Assembly (NCBI GenBank): GCA_017649945.1 | Contig: JAGCFU010000089.1 | Location: 1-50,122 of the forward strand | Direction: 5' to 3' | Source: Bacteroidales bacterium | GTDB taxonomy: Bacteria > Bacteroidota > Bacteroidia > Bacteroidales > F082 | DNA length: 50,122 bases | In this document: piece after piece, positions 31,707 to 40,426 of the stretch | Layout of the letters: each line of letters begins with the position of its first letter | Numbering within the stretch: the stretch's first letter is position 1 | Position numbers and translations under genes: made by a program | Notes under the pieces: model-generated | Seen by the model: the letters and a program-made list of their open reading frames with translations, nothing else | Told to the model about the DNA's origin: nothing | The model's database searches: none

Positions 31707-34265
31707 ATGAAACGATTTTTCCTGCTCATACTGATAACCATCGCCAGCCTGACGGCGTTTTCGCAGCATACCGTTGTGAAAGGCAAGGTTACTGATATCG
31801 CAACAGGAGAAACGTTGCCGATGGCAACAGTGCATTATGTCTCAAACGGCCAGACTTACGGCACGACAACTGATATCAACGGCAACTACCGACTCGAATC
31901 TGACAAGATTTTCGACTATGTGACATTCCAGTTTGCAGGATACAAGCCTTACACTGTGGAAATCAACCGTTTCACTACGCAGACTATCAACGCTAAACTG
32001 GAATCAGAGGTGGTGTCGCTGCCTAAAGCTGAAGTCAAGGCGAAACGACGGATCAAAGAACGTTACAAACGTAAAGGCAATCCCGCCGTCGAACTCATAA
32101 AGAAGGTTCATAAAAACGCCGAACGCAACAGCCTCACCGGCTTCGACTACTACCAATACGACGAATACAGCAAACTCGAAATGGGACCGTCAAACCTCAG
32201 CGACAGCTTGGCAAACAAACGGTTCATGAGGAGCATCAGCTTCGTATGCGACAACATCATCCCGTCTGAACTGACAGGCAGGAACTACCTTTCGATGTAT
32301 TTCGTGGAGACGCTTTCCAAGACTTATTACCGCAAAAACCCTCGCGTGCTGACAATCGAAGTCACCGACACTAAAGACGTGCTGCTCAGCAAATTCCTTG
32401 ACTTCAACTCAATGGAGTCAATCATCGACAACTGGATAGGCTTCGTCGACGTGTACCAGCGTAACGTCCGACTGTTCAACAACGAGTACACATCACCTAT
32501 GTCGCCTGTCGCCATCGCGTTCTATCATTATTATATCGTCGACACCGTCGATTATGACAATGAAAACTGCATAGTGCTGGCTTTCACGCCGTCAAACCAG
32601 ATGGACCTGGGTCTATGCGGAAGCCTCTGGATCACAAACGACTCGTCGTATATGGTTAAGAAAGTACAGCTCCAGCTGCCGAAACAATCAGGAACGAACT
32701 TTGTGGAAGCCATGATGTTCGAGCAGGAATACGAGAAAGTCGACTCTGTGATGTTCCCTACCAGATACAGCCTCGTAGCCGATCTCTTTTACCTCGGACT
32801 CGCAATTCATGGCAAACGTTCTGGCGTGTATTCCAATATCGAAATAAACAAGCCAATGCCCGACGATTTCTATGTCGGCAAGACCGAAAAAACACGCAGC
32901 AAGAACTTCTACGAGCACCGCAACGACGATGCATACTGGGAAGCACGACGTACCGACAGCCTCTCGGAACACGAAAGACGCATAGCCGAAGATAACGAGA
33001 AACTGAAAAAAGTATGGACGTTCCGTCTGATATCAGAGTCTATCTTCGCTATAGGTTACAACTACATCGACTGTGGCCCTATTGATATAGGTCCGATATA
33101 CAACATGTTGAGCCATAACGAGATAGAAGGCTGGAGATTGCGTTTCGGAGCTAAAACGAACACAAGATTCCACAAGCATATTTTCCTCGAAGGCTTCCTC
33201 GCATACGGTACCTACGACGAGAAACCCAAATTCCGAAGTCAGGTGATGTATTCGTTTAACGACAAGGTAAACAACCAATGGGAATTCCCGATGAACCTGC
33301 TCACCATGTCGTATGAGCACAACACCGACATCCCAGGCAGGGACATCTTCGGCTTTAATTTCAAAAACGAATACGACGCTCTCGGAAGATCGTTAAACCG
33401 ACAAGCGAATACGAGAATGGTGTTCAACGATAAGTTGAAACTGATGTATGATTATGAATTCCAATATCAGATAGGCGTCAAGCTTTTCGCAGAATATCAG
33501 GAACAGAGGTCGTTGGGCGATATGACTTATCAAACAGTCGGCGGCAAGGTCTACAACCCGTTCACTACAAATTCCGTAGGCTTTGAAGTGAGATACGCCC
33601 ACAACGAGCGCGTACAGCAGATCCATCAATACCGCTACCCTCTCGCCACATCCGTAGCACCTGTCTTCACCATCGGATACACCTATGGAGGAAACATCCT
33701 CGGCTCCGACTACGAATACCATAAAATCCAGGGAATGTTCAGCAAACGCTGGTTCCTGAGCGTCCTCGGTATCGCCGACATCAAAATCTCATGCGGAACA
33801 ATCATCGGCGACGTCCCGTTCCCACTGCTGTTTGTACATCGCGGCAATCAAGAGCTGTATTTCGACGAAAGTGGCTTTAACCTCATGAATTATAATGAAT
33901 TCGTCAGCCAATACTACATTCAGGGCATATTCGACTATACCTTCAACGGATTTCTCCTCAACAGAGTTCCTCTGCTCGGCAAGCTCAAGCTACGTGAAGT
34001 ATTCTCACTGAAGAGCGTCTGGGGCGAGGTGTCAAGTAGCTGCAACCCGGCTAACGGCAACCCTAAACTTTTCATCTTCCCTACCGGTCCCAACGGAGAA
34101 AGCCAGACTTACACTTTAGAAGACAAGCCTTACATCGAAGGCAGCATCGGCATTGCCAACATCTTCAGCATACTTAGAATCGACTACGTCAGACGTTTCA
34201 ACTACCTCGACCACCCCGATGTCGATGAATGGGGTATCTTTTTCTCTCTTAAAGTGAAATTCTGA
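31707..34265 (+). CDS. DUF5686 family outer-membrane protein with carboxypeptidase-regulatory-like domain (copy 1)
   Basis: An 852-residue protein with a signal peptide (about residues 1-20, ending F-S-Q). Residues 21-105 form a CarboxypepD_reg-like beta sandwich (V-K-G-K-V-T-D ... G-T-T-T-D-I-N-G-N-Y), which in TonB-dependent proteins sits in the periplasm. The rest is DUF5686, whose C-terminal half alternates aromatic and charged strands and ends K-V-K-F, consistent with an outer-membrane beta barrel. The molecular role is unknown. It starts 2 nt after glmS, so it is co-transcribed with cell-envelope precursor synthesis, which fits an envelope function. It is paralogous to the gene at 34988-37435. 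Confidence 0.82.
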   Translation: MKRFFLLILITIASLTAFSQHTVVKGKVTDIATGETLPMATVHYVSNGQTYGTTTDINGNYRLESDKIFDYVTFQFAGYKPYTVEINRFTTQTINAKLESEVVSLPKAEVKAKRRIKERYKRKGNPAVELIKKVHKNAERNSLTGFDYYQYDEYSKLEMGPSNLSDSLANKRFMRSISFVCDNIIPSELTGRNYLSMYFVETLSKTYYRKNPRVLTIEVTDTKDVLLSKFLDFNSMESIIDNWIGFVDVYQRNVRLFNNEYTSPMSPVAIAFYHYYIVDTVDYDNENCIVLAFTPSNQMDLGLCGSLWITNDSSYMVKKVQLQLPKQSGTNFVEAMMFEQEYEKVDSVMFPTRYSLVADLFYLGLAIHGKRSGVYSNIEINKPMPDDFYVGKTEKTRSKNFYEHRNDDAYWEARRTDSLSEHERRIAEDNEKLKKVWTFRLISESIFAIGYNYIDCGPIDIGPIYNMLSHNEIEGWRLRFGAKTNTRFHKHIFLEGFLAYGTYDEKPKFRSQVMYSFNDKVNNQWEFPMNLLTMSYEHNTDIPGRDIFGFNFKNEYDALGRSLNRQANTRMVFNDKLKLMYDYEFQYQIGVKLFAEYQEQRSLGDMTYQTVGGKVYNPFTTNSVGFEVRYAHNERVQQIHQYRYPLATSVAPVFTIGYTYGGNILGSDYEYHKIQGMFSKRWFLSVLGIADIKISCGTIIGDVPFPLLFVHRGNQELYFDESGFNLMNYNEFVSQYYIQGIFDYTFNGFLLNRVPLLGKLKLREVFSLKSVWGEVSSSCNPANGNPKLFIFPTGPNGESQTYTLEDKPYIEGSIGIANIFSILRIDYVRRFNYLDHPDVDEWGIFFSLKVKF

Positions 34266-34267
34266 TT

Positions 34268-34900
34268 CTACAGCAAGATATCCTCTAATCTCACCTTCGG
34301 CACGTAATGCACGCCGTCGATACGGTAATATGCACGGCTCTCCTCAACGGAAATCTGTTTCAGTTTGATGTTTTCCGCGCCCTTACCGACAGCAAGAATC
34401 GCCAAAGGCTCGCATTGCAATTTGAAATGTTCCATGATGTTAGCCTTGTTGAAAGCACATATCATCACACAGTTCAGTCCCATCTCGGTGGCTTTCAGCG
34501 ACATGCTCTGCAACGAGATGCCCAAGTCTATATCAATTATTTTGGTCTCTGGCGCTGAGGTACAAACTATGATAAACGCCTCAGGTTCAGTGCCTTCGTA
34601 TGGCAGATGGAGTTCCGGGAGCATACCGCCCAACTTGATGTTACCTAACACGAAGTCAGCGTCGGCACCTTTTGTGACGAGCTTGAAACGCAGCACTTGC
34701 TGGTTCTTCCCCGACGCGATCTTTGTGTTCACATTCACAATACGCTCAAGCATGTCACGCTTCACCACAAAATCCTTTTTATATCCGCGATAGCTGCGGT
34801 TTCTCTCAAACAAAGTGTCCAACGAGACATGTTTCGCCGCCGGTTTCCTTACACCCGACGAGAACTCTTCCATCCTTTTTTCCAAATATCCGTCTGCCAT
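34268..34900 (-). CDS. Nitroreductase-family flavoprotein
   Basis: A 210-residue FMN-binding protein of the nitroreductase superfamily. The N-terminus has R-S-Y-R-G-Y-K (near residue 35), the usual FMN-phosphate motif, followed by a helix with I-A-S-G-K-N-Q-Q. The C-terminal I-D-L-G-I-S-L-Q-S-M-S-L-K-A-T-E-M-G-L-N segment and the A-V-G-K-G pattern are typical. It reduces nitroaromatics, quinones or similar acceptors with NAD(P)H; the natural substrate is unknown. The frame is open from a TTG at 34924 that lies in the promoter, so the ATG at 34900 is chosen. It lies convergent to the first DUF5686 gene and divergent from the second. Confidence 0.85.
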   Translation of the reverse strand: MADGYLEKRMEEFSSGVRKPAAKHVSLDTLFERNRSYRGYKKDFVVKRDMLERIVNVNTKIASGKNQQVLRFKLVTKGADADFVLGNIKLGGMLPELHLPYEGTEPEAFIIVCTSAPETKIIDIDLGISLQSMSLKATEMGLNCVMICAFNKANIMEHFKLQCEPLAILAVGKGAENIKLKQISVEESRAYYRIDGVHYVPKVRLEDILL

Positions 34901-34921
34901 AATTAGTATTGTATTTTGTCG

Positions 34922-34929
34922 CAAAATTA
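34922..34929 (-). promoter_or_regulatory. Promoter -7 box for the nitroreductase gene
   Basis: The minus strand reads TAATTTTG, 21 bases before the ATG at 34900. It is back to back with the promoter of the second DUF5686 gene. Confidence 0.5.
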
Positions 34930-34961
34930 ATGATAATTTCGTTAATTCTTACATTTTTTAT

Positions 34962-34969
34962 TATTTTTG
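34962..34969 (+). promoter_or_regulatory. Promoter -7 box for the second DUF5686 gene
   Basis: TATTTTTG, 18 bases before the ATG at 34988. The leader is very short. No clear -33 TTG is seen. Confidence 0.5.
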
Positions 34970-34987
34970 CACATTAAATTAATTGAA

Positions 34988-37435
34988 ATGAAAATCAGAA
35001 ATATCATACTTTTCTTAGCTCTATTTCTTATCAAACTGACCGTCAACGCACAGGTTTTCAACGTCAGCGGCACCGTGATTGACAGCATCACCAAAGAAAA
35101 ACTTGCATTCGTCAACATCATCGTCAACGAGGACCGCACCTATGGCACCACTACCGACATCGACGGCAATTTCAACATGAAAAGTAAGAATGAAATCAAA
35201 GAACTGACTTTCTCATACGTCGGATACAAGAAAAAAACTCTTCCGGTCGATTTTTTCAGCGACAGAAAAAATAAAGTCACACTATCACCGGAAAGCATTG
35301 AGCTACAGGAAGTTGTGGTGCATGCCGGTGAGAATCCGGCTCACAGGATCATCGATAGCATAGTGAAACATCGCAAACGCAACAACCCTGAGATGCTCGA
35401 TTCTTACTCCTACACCATCTACGACCAGATGATTATCACTTTCGACACCACACAAATCAACGACACATCCTTAATCAACCTGAACAAGTTGGTGCGCGAC
35501 AACGACATCATGGTGATGGAGACGGTATCTGAACAATATCATAAAAGACCCAATAAAAACAAACGTGAAATAAAGGCGAACATCATCGCCGGACTCCAAA
35601 ACCCGATGTATTTCTTTGTCCTCGACGGCCTGCAAAGTACCAGTTTCTACGAGGATTTCATCACCGTTTACGAGAAAAACTACGTCAACCCGATAACGCC
35701 AGGCAGTAAATCGCGCTATTTCTTCGGGCTTGAGTCGGTGATGCCTACAGCTGGAGGCGACTCCTTATATACAATATCGTTCAAACCACGCCGTGGCACC
35801 GCTTTTGAAGCCCTCAAAGGCGTCATGACGATCACTTCCGACGGATGGGCTATCGTCAACGTCAAAGCTGAAGCCGCCGACAAATCCAACACCCTCGACG
35901 TTAAAATACAGCAGCTATACTCGAAAATCAACGATTCCGTGTGGTTCCCCGTGCAACTCAACACCGACATTGTTTTTCTGCGAATGCTCGCTTATGACAA
36001 TGCGATAGAAATTGGCGTAGGCTCTCCTGAGAACACCAACACCTCGCTCAATGGCATCGGAAAAAGCTATATCAGCAACATAAAAATCAATCCGCAAATC
36101 GATAACAAAGTGTTCGGCTCCACCGACATCGACCTGGCGGAAAACTCAAGTCATCACGATGACGAATTTTGGAAATATTATCGCAACGACAGCATCAACG
36201 AAAGAATACTGCACACCTACCGGTTCATCGACACCATTATCGCAAACGAAAAAATCGATGTGGATAAAATAATGAACACCATGACGACCATGCTGTCAGA
36301 AGGCTCCATACCGATGGGATATTTCAATTTGGGCTTATCCGAAATCCTCAATTATAATATCGCAAACAATTTTTACGTAGGCCTCGGGATGACAACCAAT
36401 GAAAAATTGTCGAAACATTTACGTTTTGGAGGCTACTTCGGCTATTGGTTCGGTCCGAAACACGTTAATTACGGAGGCAATATCGACCTGAAATTCAACA
36501 GAAAACTCGATTTAGGCTTGCAACTAAACTACGACCACATCTATAAAGCCGTCGGCGATTACGGTTTCATCAACGGCACTTACAATGTCTTCGACGACAG
36601 CTTTTTCAAATACTATTACATCAAATGGACCACATTAAACACGTCCGCATCGGCTGAATTATACACGCGCTTTGCCAAGGTCTGCAAGGGATTCGTGAAT
36701 TTCTCCATCAACGACAAGGAAATGTACGACTGGTATAACTTCAATTCAAACGGCACTATATACAATGGCAAATTCCGCACCGCGACCCTCGGATTCAAAA
36801 TGAGAATCGCTTTCGGCGAACGGTACATGCTGTCGCCCAAAGGCCTCGTCACGATAACACCGGGCAAACCTGTCCTTTGGCTGTCATACCAGAAAGGACT
36901 GAAAGACGTTTTTGAAAGCCCGTTTGATTTCGACAGACTCCAGATGCAGCTATCACATTCCTGGATGATGCCTTACATAGGAAAATCAAAAATGGTGCTC
37001 CAGGCCGGCTGCGTGTTTGGCGACGTGCCACTCATGGAGACGTTTAACATCTTCGCAAACAATGAAGGCTTCGGACTTTATGCTACCGAAAGTTTCGCCA
37101 CAATGCAGCCCAACGAATTCTTATGCGATAAATTCGTGCTTCTTTTCCTTAACCATAACTTTGGTAAGTTCTTCAAAACCAAGCACTTCAGTCCTGATTT
37201 CATAATCGAGACAAATATGGGCTGGGGCGACATCAGCGACGTCTACAAACACGCCGGCTTGGAACTGAAAAGCATGAAAGACGGCTACTTTGAAAGCGGC
37301 CTCGTTATCGACAACATCCTAAGGGTGACATTTACAAAAATAGGTTTCGGAGCATTCTACCGTTACGGAGCTTACTCCAACGAAAAAGGCATCGACAACT
37401 GGGCTTTCAAATTGAAAATCTCATTCAAATTATAA
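34988..37435 (+). CDS. DUF5686 family outer-membrane protein with carboxypeptidase-regulatory-like domain (copy 2)
   Basis: An 815-residue paralogue of the protein at 31707-34265. It has a signal peptide (about residues 1-21, ending V-N-A-Q), a CarboxypepD_reg-like domain (about 22-105, with V-S-G-T-V-I-D-S and G-T-T-T-D-I-D-G-N-F) and a DUF5686 body with a beta-strand-rich C-terminus ending L-K-I-S-F-K-L. An outer-membrane location is expected; function unknown. A TTG at 34967 extends the frame, but it overlaps the promoter, so the ATG at 34988 is used. Unlike copy 1 it has its own promoter. Its stop overlaps that of the convergent kinase gene by six bases. Confidence 0.82.
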   Translation: MKIRNIILFLALFLIKLTVNAQVFNVSGTVIDSITKEKLAFVNIIVNEDRTYGTTTDIDGNFNMKSKNEIKELTFSYVGYKKKTLPVDFFSDRKNKVTLSPESIELQEVVVHAGENPAHRIIDSIVKHRKRNNPEMLDSYSYTIYDQMIITFDTTQINDTSLINLNKLVRDNDIMVMETVSEQYHKRPNKNKREIKANIIAGLQNPMYFFVLDGLQSTSFYEDFITVYEKNYVNPITPGSKSRYFFGLESVMPTAGGDSLYTISFKPRRGTAFEALKGVMTITSDGWAIVNVKAEAADKSNTLDVKIQQLYSKINDSVWFPVQLNTDIVFLRMLAYDNAIEIGVGSPENTNTSLNGIGKSYISNIKINPQIDNKVFGSTDIDLAENSSHHDDEFWKYYRNDSINERILHTYRFIDTIIANEKIDVDKIMNTMTTMLSEGSIPMGYFNLGLSEILNYNIANNFYVGLGMTTNEKLSKHLRFGGYFGYWFGPKHVNYGGNIDLKFNRKLDLGLQLNYDHIYKAVGDYGFINGTYNVFDDSFFKYYYIKWTTLNTSASAELYTRFAKVCKGFVNFSINDKEMYDWYNFNSNGTIYNGKFRTATLGFKMRIAFGERYMLSPKGLVTITPGKPVLWLSYQKGLKDVFESPFDFDRLQMQLSHSWMMPYIGKSKMVLQAGCVFGDVPLMETFNIFANNEGFGLYATESFATMQPNEFLCDKFVLLFLNHNFGKFFKTKHFSPDFIIETNMGWGDISDVYKHAGLELKSMKDGYFESGLVIDNILRVTFTKIGFGAFYRYGAYSNEKGIDNWAFKLKISFKL

Positions 37436-38275
37436 GCTCCTGTAAAAGTCCACCAGTCCATCCATCGGATTTTTGAGGATTTTAGAGCATTTAATATCAT
37501 GATTTTCAAGCACTTGCAAGAGAATATCTTGAAAGACAAATGCTATGGAACCCACGAAACCGACAGCTGGAGATTTCTCGGCTTCACTTCGTTCCGCTCG
37601 AAATGACGAGGAAACAAATGCTTCAAAACAATCGCCCACAATATATCTAATATATTGATTATCAATATTTTCCGATGCAAATTTCGTAAACTCCGCCAAA
37701 TACCTCGACGGCTGCTCTCCCTGATAAACGCGCTTCAAAAACCGTTCCCTGTCAAGATGATATTTTTCATCAAATTTCATGCGCAGATTCTCAGGCATGA
37801 TACCTAAAAAATAATCGTGCACAATGCGCTTCCCGATATGGCATCCACTCCCCTCATCCCCTATCATAAACCCAAGCGACGCAACACTTTGCGTGATTTT
37901 CTCCCCATCGTAAACACATGCATTTGAGCCAGTTCCCAAGATGCACGCGATGCCGGAATCTTTGCCAAACAAAGCATGACAAGCGCCCAAAGTGTCAGGA
38001 TAAACTTCTATATCATTTATTTTGAATTCAATGGCAAAAATCATCGCTACTTTTATCTTGTTAGCCTCACTGCCACATCCGGAACCGTAAAAGAATACCT
38101 TTTCAACATCCTGATTATCAATAAAATTCTTTGCCTCGTTTACAATACCTTTAATAGTCTCATTGTCAGTAAAATTCGGATTAAAACCGTTGGTAATGAA
38201 ACGTTTAGCAACATTATCACCATCTAAAAGCACCCATTCGGCTTTCGTCGAGCCACAGTCACAAATCAGTATCAT
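37430..38275 (-). CDS. BadF/BadG/BcrA/BcrD ATPase family protein, probable N-acetylglucosamine kinase
   Basis: A 281-residue ASKHA-fold protein. It begins with the phosphate-1 motif I-C-D-C-G-S-T-K-A-E-W. A G-T-G-S-N-A loop lies near residue 117, and G-D-E-G-S-G-C-H-I-G-K follows near 139, which is the pattern of N-acetylglucosamine kinases of the NAGK type. It would phosphorylate an amino sugar with ATP in the cytoplasm. The CoA-reductase activator members of this family keep a cluster-binding Cys pattern that is not seen here, so sugar kinase is favoured. A role in amino-sugar recycling would suit the nearby glmS, but they are not co-transcribed. Confidence 0.8.
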   Translation of the reverse strand: MILICDCGSTKAEWVLLDGDNVAKRFITNGFNPNFTDNETIKGIVNEAKNFIDNQDVEKVFFYGSGCGSEANKIKVAMIFAIEFKINDIEVYPDTLGACHALFGKDSGIACILGTGSNACVYDGEKITQSVASLGFMIGDEGSGCHIGKRIVHDYFLGIMPENLRMKFDEKYHLDRERFLKRVYQGEQPSRYLAEFTKFASENIDNQYIRYIVGDCFEAFVSSSFRAERSEAEKSPAVGFVGSIAFVFQDILLQVLENHDIKCSKILKNPMDGLVDFYRSL

Positions 38276-38290
38276 TTTGAATTTTTTTGC

Positions 38291-38298
38291 AAAGATAT
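38291..38298 (-). promoter_or_regulatory. Promoter -7 box for the kinase gene
   Basis: The minus strand reads TATCTTTG, 15 bases before the ATG at 38275, leaving an almost leaderless message. The 22-bp-period repeats lie immediately upstream. Confidence 0.45.
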
Positions 38299-38336
38299 AA
38301 GATTTAAAGATTTGAAATTTAAGATTTAAAGATTTT
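38299..38336. repeat. Two perfect copies of a 16-bp repeat, 22 bp apart
   Basis: TAAGATTTAAAGATTT occurs at 38299-38314 and again at 38321-38336 with a six-base spacer, next to the kinase promoter. Spacing of about two helical turns would suit side-by-side binding of a protein, but the low complexity also fits slippage. Confidence 0.5.
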
Positions 38337-38379
38337 TTCGTTTCGATTAAAAAAAGTTGATACCTATTAATATTATTCC

Positions 38380-38387
38380 TATTTTTG
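38380..38387 (+). promoter_or_regulatory. Promoter -7 box for speA
   Basis: TATTTTTG with a TTG at 38357-38359 and a 20-bp spacer, one of the better promoters in the window. It lies 51 bases before the start codon. Confidence 0.6.
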
Positions 38388-38438
38388 CACTGTAAAATAA
38401 TGTTTAACTTAAAATTAGCATAGCTAATTCATATCACT

Positions 38439-40352
38439 ATGGGAAGAAGTATGAGAAAATGGCGTGTTGAGGACTCTGCTGAGCTCTACAACATCAACAA
38501 CTGGGGCATTAACTATTTCTCTATCAACGAGAAAGGCAACGTGGTGGTGACGCCGCGCGAAGGCTGTGCTTCCGTTGACCTTCGTGAACTTGTCGATGAG
38601 CTCCAGCTCCGTGACGTGTCGGCTCCAATGCTGATCCGTTTTCCTGACATCATCGACACCCGTATCGAGAAAATCGATTCCTGCTTCAAAGAAGCTGCCA
38701 AGGAATACGATTACAAGGGCAAGAATTTCATCGTTTTCCCTATCAAAGTCAACCAGATGCGCCCAGTGGTCGAGGAAATCGTTAGCCACGGCAAGAAATT
38801 CAACATCGGTCTGGAAGCCGGTTCAAAACCTGAGCTTCACGCAATCATCGCATCCAACACCGATAGCGAGTCACTTATCATCTGCAACGGCTACAAAGAC
38901 GAGAGTTTCATAGAGTTGGCGCTTCTCGCACAAAAGATGGGACGCACCATCATCATCGTTGTTGAGAAGATGAACGAGCTCCGTCTCATCGCCAAGTTGT
39001 CGAAACAGCTGAAAGTGACTCCAAAGATTGGCATCCGCATCAAGTTGGCAAGTTCTGGAGCAGGCAAATGGGAAGACTCGGGTGGTGACGCCTCGAAGTT
39101 CGGCCTCTCTTCTTCCGAATTGCTTGAAGCCCTCGAATATCTTGAGAAAAACAACATGATGGAATGCCTCAAGCTGGTGCATTATCACATCGGCAGCCAG
39201 GTGACAAAAATCAGAAGCATAAAAATCGCCCTCAAAGAAGCCGCACAGTTCTACGTTCAGCTTCATAAGATGGGCTTCAACGTTGAGTTTGTCGACGTTG
39301 GCGGCGGTCTCGGTGTCGATTACGACGGAACACACTCCGCAAACAGCGCCAGCTCTGTCAACTATACCATCCAGGAATACGTCAACGACGCGATATTCTC
39401 AATCGTCGACGCCTGCGATAAAAACGGTCTGCAACACCCTAACGTCATCAACGAATCAGGTCGCGCCTTGACTGCACATCACTCCGTTTTGATTATGGAA
39501 GTGCTTGAAACAGCGTCACTTCCTACATGGGACGATGAGGCGGAAAAGGTCGAAGACGACGACCACGAGTTGATCCACGACCTTTATGAGACTTGGGATA
39601 ACCTCACCAGCAAACAGTCATCGATGCTTGAGACGTGGCACGATGCACAGGAGATACGTGAGGAAGCCCTCGACCTGTTCAACATGGGTCTTCTCGACCT
39701 CAAGACACGCGCAAAGATTGAGCGTATCTTCTGGTCTGTCGCATTGGAAATCAACCAGTTGGCATCACAGCAGAAACGTGTCCCCGATGAGTTGCTCGCA
39801 CTGCCTAAGCTGCTGGCCGACAAGTATTTCTGCAACTTCTCAATGTTCCAGTCGCTCCCTGATGCTTGGGCAATCGACCAGGTGTTCCCTGTCATGCCTA
39901 TCCATCGTCTGAACGAATATCCTGACAGAGAAGCCACTTTGCAAGACATCACCTGCGACTCCGACGGCAAGATGACAACTTACGTTACAGGCCACAGCCT
40001 GTCGCATAACCTTCCGGTGCATTCGCTGACAAAGAACGAACCTTATTATATAGGTGTGTTCCTTGTGGGCGCATATCAGGAGATCTTGGGCGACATGCAC
40101 AACCTCTTCGGCGACACTAACGCGGTGCACGTCTCTGTCGACGAGAAAGGCTATTACATCGACCAACTCATTGACGGTGAGACAGTTGCAGAGGTTTTGG
40201 AATACGTCCAATACAGCCCTAAGAAGCTCGTCCGTACCGTCGAGTCATGGGTCACGAGCTGCGTGAAAGCCGGAAAGATCACCGTTGAAGAAGGTAAAGA
40301 GTTCTTATCAAATTACAGGTCAGGACTTTACGGATACACGTACCTCGAATAA
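38439..40352 (+). CDS. speA: Biosynthetic arginine decarboxylase
   Basis: A 637-residue PLP enzyme of the alanine-racemase fold (group IV decarboxylases) that makes agmatine from arginine, the entry to putrescine and spermidine synthesis in bacteria without ornithine decarboxylase. The Schiff-base lysine is K103 in F-P-I-K-V-N-Q. H-Y-H-I-G-S-Q is near residue 248, and the glycine-rich V-D-V-G-G-G-L-G-V-D-Y phosphate-binding loop follows at about 286. A C-terminal catalytic Cys region with G-V-F-L-V-G-A-Y-Q-E lies near 530. Length and order match the SpeA family. It stands alone under its own promoter. No agmatine deiminase gene is next to it. Confidence 0.96.
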   Translation: MGRSMRKWRVEDSAELYNINNWGINYFSINEKGNVVVTPREGCASVDLRELVDELQLRDVSAPMLIRFPDIIDTRIEKIDSCFKEAAKEYDYKGKNFIVFPIKVNQMRPVVEEIVSHGKKFNIGLEAGSKPELHAIIASNTDSESLIICNGYKDESFIELALLAQKMGRTIIIVVEKMNELRLIAKLSKQLKVTPKIGIRIKLASSGAGKWEDSGGDASKFGLSSSELLEALEYLEKNNMMECLKLVHYHIGSQVTKIRSIKIALKEAAQFYVQLHKMGFNVEFVDVGGGLGVDYDGTHSANSASSVNYTIQEYVNDAIFSIVDACDKNGLQHPNVINESGRALTAHHSVLIMEVLETASLPTWDDEAEKVEDDDHELIHDLYETWDNLTSKQSSMLETWHDAQEIREEALDLFNMGLLDLKTRAKIERIFWSVALEINQLASQQKRVPDELLALPKLLADKYFCNFSMFQSLPDAWAIDQVFPVMPIHRLNEYPDREATLQDITCDSDGKMTTYVTGHSLSHNLPVHSLTKNEPYYIGVFLVGAYQEILGDMHNLFGDTNAVHVSVDEKGYYIDQLIDGETVAEVLEYVQYSPKKLVRTVESWVTSCVKAGKITVEEGKEFLSNYRSGLYGYTYLE

Positions 40353-40384
40353 AGTTTGGAGTTATTTACAATCCACTTGTTATC

Positions 40385-40392
40385 TATTTTTG
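40385..40392 (+). promoter_or_regulatory. Promoter -7 box for the GH2-T9SS giant gene
   Basis: TATTTTTG, 34 bases before the ATG at 40427. No -33 element at the usual distance is seen. No terminator separates it from speA, so read-through is possible. Confidence 0.45.
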
Positions 40393-40426
40393 TAAGTTCA
40401 ATCAAGTTTATTTTAACTAATTGACA

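Noticed and set aside
38299-38336. A CRISPR array
   Set aside because: There are only two low-complexity AT-rich units with a six-base spacer and no cas genes. The 49983 array likewise has spacers of only 10 bases.
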